The notes under the pieces: generated by a model
Seen by the model: only the letters and a program-made list of their open reading frames with translations
Databases searched by the model: none
Told to the model about the DNA's origin: nothing
From: Humidesulfovibrio sp.
GTDB taxonomy: Bacteria > Desulfobacterota > Desulfovibrionia > Desulfovibrionales > Desulfovibrionaceae
Assembly: GCF_031082295.1 (NCBI RefSeq)
Contig: NZ_JAVHLD010000008.1
Coordinates: 1 to 64,000, forward strand
Length of the DNA stretch: 64,000 bases
Direction: 5' to 3'
Shown here: one piece after another, positions 1 through 7,499 of the stretch
Numbering within the stretch: the stretch's first letter is position 1
Layout: the number at the start of each line of letters is the position of its first letter
Program-made: the position numbers and the translations under genes

Positions 1-110
1 GAAATCATTCAGAGCACTCCCACAACATGCTGTAATAATTGATACAAAATAGAGACTTAAAATCCCTCAACCTTCGGGTTATGTCGGTTCGATTCCGACC
101 CTGGGCACCA
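1..110 (+). repeat. tRNA-Leu(UAA) 3'-half direct repeat, copy 1 (cut by window start)
   Basis: From about position 55 the sequence reads as the second half of a tRNA-Leu(UAA): anticodon loop CTTAAAA, TCCCT stem strand, long variable arm, T-arm GTCGG-TTCGATT-CCGAC, acceptor strand CCTGGGC, discriminator A and CCA ending at 110. No 5' half precedes it, so it is not a working tRNA. Positions 1-54 match the flank found before copies 2 to 4. Such fragments are typical attachment-site scars of tyrosine-recombinase elements. Confidence 0.85.
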
Positions 111-121
111 AGGAAATACAA

Positions 122-161
122 GGCCCCGCTGCGAACGTTGGTTTTCGCGGCGGGGCTTTTG
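122..161 (+). terminator. Rho-independent terminator behind repeat copy 1
   Basis: GCCCCGCtGCGAA pairs with TTCGCgGCGGGGC, followed by TTTT. Nearly the same hairpin follows repeat copy 2, so it was probably copied together with the tRNA end and may be the original tRNA-Leu terminator. Confidence 0.8.
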
Positions 162-287
162 GTCGCAGTCCCTGTTATATGCCCCCGGTCTGCAACCTTT
201 GCCCACAAACGTCCTTACCTGCCGGGACTCTTCCGCCCACTCTATCCATGGGGGCGGCCCAACCAACGGCGTTGGTGCCCCCCAGGG

Positions 288-1661
288 TCAACAGTTCGGC
301 ACGCTGACCGCAAGACCTCCCAAGGCCGTCTCCTTGTATTTGCAGTTCATGTCCTGGCCAGTGGCCATCATGGCTGCAATGGCCTGGTCCAGGCCGACTT
401 TGTGTTGCCCCGGCAATTCGTCCGTTGCGATGACAAAGGCCGTGAAGGCCTTGACCACGCTCATGGCGTTGCGCTCGATGCACGGGATCTGGACATATCC
501 GGCGACAGGATCGCAGGTCATCCCCAAATGGTGTTCCAGGGCTGTCTCAGCCGCATTCTCGGTGACATGCACCCCGTAGCCTGTGGCGTGCGCCAGCATG
601 GCTGCCGCCATGGCCGAGGCTACCCCTATCTCGGCCTGACAGCCGCCCTCGGCGCCGGCAATGGTGGCGTTGTGCTTGGCCAGAAAGCCTACAGCCGCCG
701 CGGCAAGAAGCCCCTCTCGGATGGATTGCTCGGAAAGAGCCAAACGGGTGCGCATGATCCTGGCCATGGCCGGAATGATCCCGGCTGAACCGCAGGTCGG
801 GGCGGTTACGATGATGTGCCCGGCGGCGTTCTCCTCCGAAGCGGCAAAGGCAAAGGCGCATAGCTGGCTGATGATGGTCTCCTGCGGATACCGTCTGCCT
901 TGGGATCTCTTCAAAATTTGCTTGGCCTTGCGTGCCAGTCCAATGGAGCCGGGCAAAACGCCTTCTACTGAAAGCCCCGCGCTCACGGCCGTGTCCATGA
1001 CCTGCAGAATGGTATCGAGCCCAGCGACTATTTCCGTCTCGGCGGCTCCGGTCACGGCCATCTCATTTTCCAGGATGAGCCGGTGCAGGCTTAGGTCGCT
1101 TTCTGCGAGCTGCTTTTTGAGCTCTTCCATAGTTCCATATGGATAGGCAGGTGCCCCGCGCGGTTTCTCCGGCTTGCCCTTGATCTGAATGAAGCCGCCA
1201 CCAACCGAGGCGTACTCGCGCTCAAAGAGCGGGGCTTCTTTGGCGTCCGGGCCTGTCAGCCGGATGATCATGGTGTTGTTGAACGGGAAATTGTGCTCGA
1301 TGGCGTCGAAGACGACATTGTTCGCGTTGATCATCAGGCTATGCGCGCCCAGGTCCATGGGACGTTGGGCGAGGGGCTCAGCGGCCAGTTCATCGAGGAA
1401 TTCCGGGAGACAAGACTCTGGCGCATGCCCCAGCAGGCCTGCCAGGACAGCCCTATCTGTGCCGTGCCCCTTTCCCGTAGCTGAGAGGCTTCCGAAGAGA
1501 TGGACCATAAGCCCAGAAGCCTTGGAAAGCGTTTCGACCGGAAGCATCCTGACGGTTTTGATAAAGTCGTAACCAGCCTTCATTGGCCCGATGGTGTGTG
1601 AACTGGACGGGCCTGGGCCGATTTTGAAGAGATCGAAAACGCTTAACTGGATGTCGGACAT
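288..1661 (-). CDS. sdaA: L-serine ammonia-lyase, iron-sulfur dependent, single chain
   Basis: Deaminates L-serine to pyruvate and ammonia in the cytoplasm using a [4Fe-4S] cluster. The 457-residue product spans the fused beta and alpha domains of the one-chain bacterial enzyme. The N-terminus has the family signature FKIGPGPSSSHTIGPM. The C-terminal half has TAPTCGSAGIIPA, EGGCQAEIG and MTCDPVAGYVQIPC, which carry the expected cluster cysteines. I chose the ATG at 1661 because GGAG lies 7-8 nt before it; upstream in-frame ATGs lack a site. It follows the amino-acid permease gene by 55 nt on the same strand, which suggests one serine uptake and breakdown operon feeding pyruvate metabolism. 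Confidence 0.93.
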   Translation of the reverse strand: MSDIQLSVFDLFKIGPGPSSSHTIGPMKAGYDFIKTVRMLPVETLSKASGLMVHLFGSLSATGKGHGTDRAVLAGLLGHAPESCLPEFLDELAAEPLAQRPMDLGAHSLMINANNVVFDAIEHNFPFNNTMIIRLTGPDAKEAPLFEREYASVGGGFIQIKGKPEKPRGAPAYPYGTMEELKKQLAESDLSLHRLILENEMAVTGAAETEIVAGLDTILQVMDTAVSAGLSVEGVLPGSIGLARKAKQILKRSQGRRYPQETIISQLCAFAFAASEENAAGHIIVTAPTCGSAGIIPAMARIMRTRLALSEQSIREGLLAAAAVGFLAKHNATIAGAEGGCQAEIGVASAMAAAMLAHATGYGVHVTENAAETALEHHLGMTCDPVAGYVQIPCIERNAMSVVKAFTAFVIATDELPGQHKVGLDQAIAAMMATGQDMNCKYKETALGGLAVSVPNC

Positions 1662-1716
1662 GGGCAACTCCATACGGCACATTGGAAACGTGTCGGGCAA
1701 ACGTGTGCCGGGCAGC

Positions 1717-2928
1717 CTACTTCCAATACTCCGTTTCAGGAGAAATCTTCAGCAGACCGAACTCCTGCCCGGCCTCAAGGCAAAAGAATACCCCAAACAG
1801 GAGCAGCATGACGATGCCGAGGCCTTTTTCCAGCGGCGTCCTTGCTTTGCGCAGGGCGATGATGCTGGGCAGGATTCCGAACAGGGTAACGATGCCAAAG
1901 CCCCCAGCGAAATCGATCGCCTTCAGGAACACGTCCGGGTACACAAGCGCGATCACAAGCGGCGGAACAAAGGCCAGAACCCTGCTCAAAACGGGATTGA
2001 CCTTGCCCAGATGCTGATTGGTCAGGTCATCCATGAAGCCGATCAAGCCCATGCCGTTGGACAGATATGCCGTGGTGATGGCCGCTATGGCAAAGCAACT
2101 GGCCAACACCAGGAATAACGGGGAGTGCATTGCCTCGGCCAGAGGAATGGTCGCAGGCAGATTCTTCTCAAAGGCGTTCACCAGTCCGATCGAACTGGTG
2201 TCGAGAGGCAGCACGCCGATGCCCACAAACAGCCATGTGGCGTTCATCAGAAAGCCCATGGCCATTCCCACAAGCATGGTGCGGCTAATGACCTTCTGGT
2301 CCCACCGCAGGCTCGTGCAGATTGCCGGGATGATGTTGTGGAAATGAAAGGCGGTCACAAGAATAGGGATGCCGTAGACAAACAGCGGCCAGTTCATGTG
2401 GCTCAGGTTCGCCGCCTGGATGTGGGTGCCAGACATGCCCGCGATGACTACGAACACCACGCACTTCGCCATGACCAGCACTGCCACGTACTTCATGATA
2501 TTCTCGATGCTGGCCAGCGATATGAGCGAAGTGATCACAAAGAAGCCCAGGATTAGCCACACGGTCGGTATGGCCAAATTCAAAAGACTGTTGATGATTG
2601 CTGTAATGCCGGTGAGATAGGCGGTTAAAAGGCCGTACAGGATGATCAGGTTGGCCACAACAGCGATCCATTTGCCAATGCTCCCAAGATGTTCCTGATA
2701 GAGGCTGGGATAGTTGAAGGCGTCCTCATGCTTTTGCACAGCTTCTCTGCTGAGGATGATGGCAGAGTAGTACATAGCTCCACTCGTCAGGAACAGGCCG
2801 AACATGGACGGAATGAAACCTGCCAGCCCGGTATTGATCGGCAACGCCAAAATACCCGCGCCGATAAGGTTGCCGACAATCAAGAAGCCGATGCTGATCA
2901 TCTGCACCCAGGACGTTTTTTGGGTCAT
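1717..2928 (-). CDS. HAAAP-family amino acid permease, probable serine transporter
   Basis: A 403-residue inner-membrane protein with about eleven hydrophobic segments. It begins with the family N-terminus (SIGFLIVGNLIGAGILALP) seen in hydroxy/aromatic amino acid permeases such as SdaC, TdcC and Mtr. The ATG at 2928 is preceded by GGAGCGGC; longer upstream reading adds about 59 residues of non-membrane sequence and is unlikely. The gene lies directly upstream of serine ammonia-lyase on the same strand, so serine (proton- or sodium-coupled) is the best substrate guess. Substrate cannot be told from sequence, and an aromatic amino acid remains possible. Confidence 0.85.
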   Translation of the reverse strand: MTQKTSWVQMISIGFLIVGNLIGAGILALPINTGLAGFIPSMFGLFLTSGAMYYSAIILSREAVQKHEDAFNYPSLYQEHLGSIGKWIAVVANLIILYGLLTAYLTGITAIINSLLNLAIPTVWLILGFFVITSLISLASIENIMKYVAVLVMAKCVVFVVIAGMSGTHIQAANLSHMNWPLFVYGIPILVTAFHFHNIIPAICTSLRWDQKVISRTMLVGMAMGFLMNATWLFVGIGVLPLDTSSIGLVNAFEKNLPATIPLAEAMHSPLFLVLASCFAIAAITTAYLSNGMGLIGFMDDLTNQHLGKVNPVLSRVLAFVPPLVIALVYPDVFLKAIDFAGGFGIVTLFGILPSIIALRKARTPLEKGLGIVMLLLFGVFFCLEAGQEFGLLKISPETEYWK

Positions 2929-3629
2929 GCGCCGCTCCGTTTTGGTCTTGAAGAGGATGATCTCAGGGACGGCATTCGCGGGTGCATGCCCTACTGCCCG
3001 GCAAAGACCTTCGCAGTGAGAGTATTGTAACAACACTCCTCGATTGGCGCTTATCGACGCTTCGGGCCGGGGCTGGGCCGAGACCTTTAGCGTTGTGAGA
3101 GGCAAGCGCTTTTTGCCATGTCCCAGCCTCCAACAGTCAGGAGCGCTGGCACATTAACTGAATTTGGCATGGAAGGGCAGGCCAAGCCTGTTTGCGCAAC
3201 AACGCAGGGGCTTTCAGTCTTCCCAATTCATGCCTGGAGCCTAACACGCGGGCCAAATTCGGTCAAACTTAATGACATCTTTATGGGGTGATGCCGCCTC
3301 AACACTCCAGATCACCATGTGTGGTCAAAAAGCATATAATGTTATCAAGGCTGTTGGATTCGGCATGAAGTTAGCTGTTGAGCAACCCTCTAGTCTCTTT
3401 GGCGAAGGCGATCCAAACGCATTTCCAGGGCAAGTCTTGCTCTGCCCGCTAGGTCGGGCTGAGTGAAAGGCGTTGGCTTACGTGCATGTCTCGGCTGGCT
3501 GCCTCCCGCCAGTCATTTTGAGTACCCTTGATAAGCACAGCCCCACACCCTTTAAAAGCAGGATTTGTATCCCTTATAGCGTAGAAGGCTATGACTCAAC
3601 TCTGACTCGCCTCTGATACTACAACGCGA
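2929..3629. other. Intergenic region, no gene recognised
   Basis: About 700 nt between the permease start and the SUMF1 gene end. It must hold the promoter of the permease/sdaA operon on the minus strand, but I see no convincing -35/-10 pair or sigma-54 box. Short open frames here (for example 3272-3466) lack a ribosome site and any recognisable motif. Confidence 0.5.
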
Positions 3630-4397
3630 TCAGGGCACGCGCACCAGCCGCAGGCCGGTGCTGGCGGCCTTGCAGCGGTCGGACATGTAGCAGCGGAACG
3701 AGCAGCGCGCGCAGGACACGCCGCCGCCCCAGTACCCACCCCGCGCGACCCGTCCCCAGCCAGCGGTGTGCAGGGGGTTGTTGCGGGCGTGATGCGCGTA
3801 GGCGGTCTTCTCGAACATGTCCTCGGTCCACTGGAACACGTTGCCGCTCATGTCATACAGACCCAGGCCGTTGGGAGCCTTCATGCCCACCGGGTGCGGC
3901 CCGCCTCCGCTGTTCTCCGCATACCAGCCCAGGGGGTCCAGCTTGTTGCCGCCCGCGAACATCTCGGCCTTGCCGCCACTGCGGCAGGCGTATTCCCATT
4001 CGGCCTCGGTGGGCAGGCGGAATCGCGCATCGCCCTTGGACTGGACGTTCAGCCGGGCCACAAACGCCTTGGATTCCTGCCAGGTCACGGAGTCCACGGG
4101 GTAGTCGTCGCCCTTGGGAGTCTTTGACGGGTTGGCGCCCATGACCTGGGTCCACTGCTTCTGCGTGACGGGGAACTTGCCCAGCCAGAAACCGTCCAGG
4201 CAGACCTCGTGCACCGGCTTCTCCTCGGACTCCCGGTCGCTGAAGGTGTCGCCCATCTGGTAGCAGCCCTTTTGCACCCACACGAACTCCATGCCGGTGA
4301 CAGGGTCCTTCCACTCCCTGCCCGGGATGTCGGCCAAAGCGGGGCTGCACAGGGCCAGAAACGCCACGACAAACATGGAAACTGCGATCGGCTTCAT
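3630..4397 (-). CDS. Exported SUMF1/formylglycine-generating-enzyme-fold protein
   Basis: A 255-residue protein with a Sec signal peptide (MKPIAVSMFVVAFLALCSPALA), so the mature protein should be periplasmic. The body is a SUMF1 (FGE-sulfatase) domain: PVTQKQWTQVMG, FRLPTEAEWEYACRSGG, GLGLYDMSGNVFQWTED and RVARGGYWGGGVSC are the classic stretches. The C-terminal part has a dense set of cysteines (CARCSFRCYMSDRCK) whose spacing differs from the C-x4-C pair of true formylglycine-generating enzymes, and no sulfatase gene is nearby. True FGE activity is therefore doubtful. The start at 4397 has AGGAGG ahead of it. It is the last gene of the leftward sigma-54 operon, 57 nt behind the flavoprotein gene. 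Confidence 0.85.
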   Translation of the reverse strand: MKPIAVSMFVVAFLALCSPALADIPGREWKDPVTGMEFVWVQKGCYQMGDTFSDRESEEKPVHEVCLDGFWLGKFPVTQKQWTQVMGANPSKTPKGDDYPVDSVTWQESKAFVARLNVQSKGDARFRLPTEAEWEYACRSGGKAEMFAGGNKLDPLGWYAENSGGGPHPVGMKAPNGLGLYDMSGNVFQWTEDMFEKTAYAHHARNNPLHTAGWGRVARGGYWGGGVSCARCSFRCYMSDRCKAASTGLRLVRVP

Positions 4398-4454
4398 GTG
4401 AACGCCCTCCTGTTGATGTGTTGCCTGACCACGTTGCTGCAAGCACGCCTGCCG

Positions 4455-6167
4455 TTAGACCCTCACGCCCGCAGCCAGGACGGCGGTCATGCCGCCCTCC
4501 ACGCTGACGACATCGCGGAAGCCCGCATGGGCCAACGTGACGAAAGCCTCGTAGGAACGCGCGCCGGTGTTGCAAATGAGCACGACGCCAGTGTCGCGGG
4601 GCACTTCGTCCAGCCGCCCACGCAGCTCGCCTTGCGGGATGTTGTGCCAGTGCTCCGGGTGCGCCTTGAGCAGGTCCTCAGCATTTGCGCGCTCCCGACA
4701 ATCCAGAACGTATGGGCCATGCCCGTTGCGCGCGCCCCAGCGGACCGCGAACTCGTCCACCTGGATGCCCTTGTTTCGACCCTCAAGGATATTCTCCGCC
4801 GCGTTGCCCAGCACGTTCAGGATGTCCAGGGCGGCTGCGAAAGGCGGCGAGTAGGCCATCTCCAGACCTCCCAGGTCCTCCACCGTGGGAGCCGAGGGCA
4901 AGAGCGACGCCAGCACGTCCACACGCCCCACCAGGGCGTCTCCGCCCACGCCCAGGCCCTGCATGCCGAGCACCCGGCCGGTGCCGAATTCAAATACCAG
5001 GTCCAGGCTCATGATCCCCTTGTCCGGGTGGAAGTGGGCACGATCCAGCTGACTTACGTGCACGCTCTGGGCGTCGAAGCCCGCTGCGCGGGCCGCAGTG
5101 AGGGTCAGCCCCGTGCCCGCTGCGGAGATGTCGAACAGCTTGACGCACCAGGAGCCGACAGCGCCGGAGAAGCGGGCCGCGCCACCCGCCAGATTGGTGC
5201 CGATGACCCGGCCCTGGCGATTGGCCAGGGAGCCCAGCGGCAGGTAGGCCGGACTGCCGGTGATAAGGTGCTTGAGCTCCACGCAGTCTCCCCCGGCGAA
5301 GATGTTCGGGTCGCTGGTGCGCAGGTGCTCGTCCACCTGGATGCCGCCGCGTTCGGAGACGGCGAGCCCGGCTGCTCTCGCCAGCCCGGAGTTGGGGCGC
5401 ACGCCCACGGCCACGATGACCAGATCGGCCTCCAGCACGGCGTCGTCCGTGACCACACGGGCCACCCGGCCACCGGCGCCTGCTTCAAAGGCGCGCACCT
5501 GTTCGCCCAGGCGAAAGGCCACGCCCTTGTCCTCCATATGCCGTTGCGCCATGCGCGCCAGATTGCCGCTGATGACGCCGGGCAGTATCTGGTCGCGAAA
5601 TTCGATGACTGTGGTCTCCACGCCCCACATGTCGGCCAGGGCCACGGTCATTTCCAGGCCGATGAAGCCCGCGCCCACCACCACTGCGCGCGAAACGCCG
5701 CCGCCGGAGACCAACGCGCGGATGTGTTGGGCGGCCTCCAGTCCGTTCACGGTGTGGATGCCCCCAAGCGTTGAGCCCGGCACGGACAGCGCGCTTGGCG
5801 TGCTGCCTGTCGCCAGCACCAGCTTGTCGTAGGCCAGCACCTCCTCGCGACCCGTGGGCAGGTGGCGTACGGTCACGGTCCTGGCCTCGCGGTCTATGCC
5901 GACGGCCTCGGTCTCGGTGCGCACGTCCACGTCCTTGGTGTCGCGGAAGAAGGCCTCGTCGCGCAGCATGTGGAAAGCCGTGGTCTGGAGCTCGGAGGCG
6001 TCGCTGACATCTCCGGACACGAAGTAGGGGATGCCGCAGCCGCCGTAGGAGATGAGCTTGCCGCGGTCGATCATGGTGACGCGGCTGTCCGGCTCCAGGC
6101 GCTTGAAACGGGCTGCGGCCTTGGGGCCGAGGGCCACTGCTCCGATGATGACGACATGCTGTGGCAT
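4455..6167 (-). CDS. CoA-disulfide/persulfide reductase-type flavoprotein with C-terminal rhodanese domain
   Basis: A 570-residue FAD/NAD(P)H enzyme of the CoA-disulfide reductase family fused to a rhodanese domain. The FAD-binding fold is at residues 3-35, the single active-site cysteine lies in SYGGCGIPYFVSGD (around residue 44), the NAD-binding fold is in AVVVGAGFIGLEMT, and the FAD site is in NIFAGGDCVELKH. The last ~100 residues form the rhodanese domain with active-site loop VLICNTGARSYEA. Characterised relatives of this two-domain type reduce CoA persulfides and disulfides with NADH and handle sulfane sulfur. It is 6 nt from the upstream Usp gene in a sigma-54 operon facing the ORP-like cluster, which suggests a sulfur-supply or redox role there. 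That link is inference. Confidence 0.9.
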   Translation of the reverse strand: MPQHVVIIGAVALGPKAAARFKRLEPDSRVTMIDRGKLISYGGCGIPYFVSGDVSDASELQTTAFHMLRDEAFFRDTKDVDVRTETEAVGIDREARTVTVRHLPTGREEVLAYDKLVLATGSTPSALSVPGSTLGGIHTVNGLEAAQHIRALVSGGGVSRAVVVGAGFIGLEMTVALADMWGVETTVIEFRDQILPGVISGNLARMAQRHMEDKGVAFRLGEQVRAFEAGAGGRVARVVTDDAVLEADLVIVAVGVRPNSGLARAAGLAVSERGGIQVDEHLRTSDPNIFAGGDCVELKHLITGSPAYLPLGSLANRQGRVIGTNLAGGAARFSGAVGSWCVKLFDISAAGTGLTLTAARAAGFDAQSVHVSQLDRAHFHPDKGIMSLDLVFEFGTGRVLGMQGLGVGGDALVGRVDVLASLLPSAPTVEDLGGLEMAYSPPFAAALDILNVLGNAAENILEGRNKGIQVDEFAVRWGARNGHGPYVLDCRERANAEDLLKAHPEHWHNIPQGELRGRLDEVPRDTGVVLICNTGARSYEAFVTLAHAGFRDVVSVEGGMTAVLAAGVRV

Positions 6168-6173
6168 CGCGGA

Positions 6174-7073
6174 TTATCCTCTTGCTTCGGCGGCAACCGC
6201 AGATTCAGGTTGGGCGGCGAGAAAGGCCGGTGCCTGCGGGCCGACAAGCAACACCGCGCAACGAGCCCCGTCCAACACCCTGCCGGGGATCAAGGAGTCC
6301 TGTCCGTAGCGGTCCGCAGCCAGCACGATCAGGTCGGCCTGGCTCTCCCGGGCGTCCTTCAGGATCTCCACCGAGGGGTCGCCCTCGCGCGCGGCCACGT
6401 CCATGTGGCTGACCAGCGGCAGGCTGCGGGCCAGGAAGGCCAGGCGGTCCCGCGACCGATCAAGTTCACGTTCGAGTCCATGTCCAGGCTGGTTCGAGGG
6501 CTGCGGGAGGGCGTGGAAGGCCCTGAGCGAAGCCCTTTCGCAAGCAGCCAGACGCGCTGCCACGCCAAGCACGGCTTCGGCGCTGAAGGAAAGGTCCGTG
6601 GCGGCAAGCACCCGCTGGAACGGGACAGAGGGCATGGGCGCGTTGGAGGGCACCACCAGCACCGGGCATGGCGCCGCGGCGGCGATGACCAGGGCGGCCT
6701 TGGTCGCCGATCCAGTGAGCTCGCGCCGGCAGCGCTCGACCTCGTCCAGCCCGCCCAGCACCAGAAGGTCCGGCCCCAGCAGGCGCGCGGTCTTGAGCAC
6801 CTCCACATGCACAAAGCCTGCGGCCAGCATCACGTCCGAGGTGAGTCCGACGGGCATGGCCACGCGGCACAAGGCCTCGACCTCGGCGCGGCGTGCGGCC
6901 AGGTCGGCCTCTCCGGGCAGGCGCAGCACGCAGCCGCCTTCCTGGCTCAACGGACCGCTGACGTGTTGCACGGCAAAACCCGCGCCGTGCCGGGCGGCCA
7001 GCGAAGCCGCCAGACGCATCGCCACAACGCCCACTGTCGTATCGGCCAAGGCCAGAAGCACAAGCGTGAACAT
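6174..7073 (-). CDS. Tandem universal stress protein (UspA family)
   Basis: A 299-residue cytoplasmic protein made of two Usp domains (about 1-140 and 150-280). The second ends in a stretch like LIVLAADRYGQDSLIPGRVLDGARCAVLLV, related to the G-x2-G-x9-G-S/T nucleotide-binding end of Usp proteins but with altered glycines, so ATP binding is uncertain. The ATG at 7073 follows GGAGGTGCCG. It lies 28 nt behind the DUF5320 gene and 6 nt before the flavoprotein gene. Usp proteins usually respond to redox or energy stress; the specific role is unknown. Confidence 0.87.
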   Translation of the reverse strand: MFTLVLLALADTTVGVVAMRLAASLAARHGAGFAVQHVSGPLSQEGGCVLRLPGEADLAARRAEVEALCRVAMPVGLTSDVMLAAGFVHVEVLKTARLLGPDLLVLGGLDEVERCRRELTGSATKAALVIAAAAPCPVLVVPSNAPMPSVPFQRVLAATDLSFSAEAVLGVAARLAACERASLRAFHALPQPSNQPGHGLERELDRSRDRLAFLARSLPLVSHMDVAAREGDPSVEILKDARESQADLIVLAADRYGQDSLIPGRVLDGARCAVLLVGPQAPAFLAAQPESAVAAEARG

Positions 7074-7101
7074 CGGCACCTCCATTCGTTGCGCGTGATG
7101 G

Positions 7102-7302
7102 CTACATGGCGTCGCCGGGTTTGCCCGGCTGCGCATCCTTGGGCTGCGTGCTTGAGGCTTGGCCCCGGCCCTGCCTGTTGCGGTTGCGCTGGCCTCCCTG
7201 GCCTGAGCCCTTGCCCGCGCCCTGGCCGCAAGGGCCTTGCCCGCGCCCCGATCCTTGCCCCTTGCCCTGGCCCCTAGGGCCGGTTCCGTCCTGATTCGGC
7301 AT
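7102..7302 (-). CDS. Small glycine-rich DUF5320-type protein
   Basis: A 66-residue protein starting MPNQDGTGPRGQGKGQG and rich in G, Q, R and N, with one cysteine. This matches the short DUF5320-like proteins (MPxGDGTGPxGxGP) that accompany NifX/ORP and MinD-ferredoxin genes in anaerobes; biochemical function is unknown. The ATG at 7302 is preceded by GGAGGCAACTCTC. It is the first gene of the leftward operon, 45 nt downstream of a clear sigma-54 promoter. Longer upstream reading would run through that promoter and is rejected. Confidence 0.8.
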   Translation of the reverse strand: MPNQDGTGPRGQGKGQGSGRGQGPCGQGAGKGSGQGGQRNRNRQGRGQASSTQPKDAQPGKPGDAM

Positions 7303-7346
7303 GAGAGTTGCCTCCTTCGCCGCGAGTGCGGCTCTCACCAAGTCAA

Positions 7347-7362
7347 AGCATCTTGCGTGCCG
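7347..7362 (-). promoter_or_regulatory. Sigma-54 promoter of the leftward operon
   Basis: On the minus strand the sequence is CGGCACGCAAGATGCT: GG at -24 and GC at -12 separated by exactly 10 nt, close to the TGGCACG-N4-TTGCW consensus. It lies 45 nt before the DUF5320 start and about 65 nt from the nearest palindromic activator site. Confidence 0.82.
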
Positions 7363-7426
7363 GGAGAAATTGTCCAGCATATCCAGAGGAGTTGACTTCC
7401 CAGGCAGTTGGCGTACATGGAAAGGA

Positions 7427-7443
7427 GGGCGCAAAATACGCCC
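7427..7443. promoter_or_regulatory. Palindromic upstream activator site 1
   Basis: GGGCGCAAAATACGCCC, an inverted repeat with GGGCG/CGCCC arms. The same palindrome recurs at 7457 and at 8851, each 60-110 nt upstream of a sigma-54 promoter. It is the likely binding site of the activator encoded at 7500. Confidence 0.78.
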
Positions 7444-7456
7444 ACGATAATAAGAC

Positions 7457-7473
7457 GGGCGCGTTTTGTGCCC
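7457..7473. promoter_or_regulatory. Palindromic upstream activator site 2
   Basis: GGGCGCGTTTTGTGCCC; its reverse complement GGGCACAAAACGCGCCC matches sites 1 and 3 with one or two changes. It is 30 nt from site 1 (about three helix turns) and just 26 nt upstream of the activator's own start codon, so self-regulation is possible. Confidence 0.75.
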
Positions 7474-7499
7474 TGTTGGCGCATGACCAGGGGGCGGGC

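Noticed and set aside
55-110. Functional tRNA-Leu at repeat copies 1-4
   Set aside because: No 5' acceptor strand, D-arm or first anticodon-stem strand precedes any copy.
39-788. Open frames crossing the tRNA repeats and encoding MSVRFRPWAP peptides
   Set aside because: They are translations of the tRNA half itself, seen at all repeat copies, and have no ribosome site.
3090-3125. Minus-strand TGGCAAAAAGCGCTTGCC as a sigma-54 promoter for the serine permease
   Set aside because: GG and GC are 12 nt apart instead of 10.
3272-3466. Possible 64-codon gene in the 2929-3629 gap
   Set aside because: No ribosome site, no motif, composition not coding-like.
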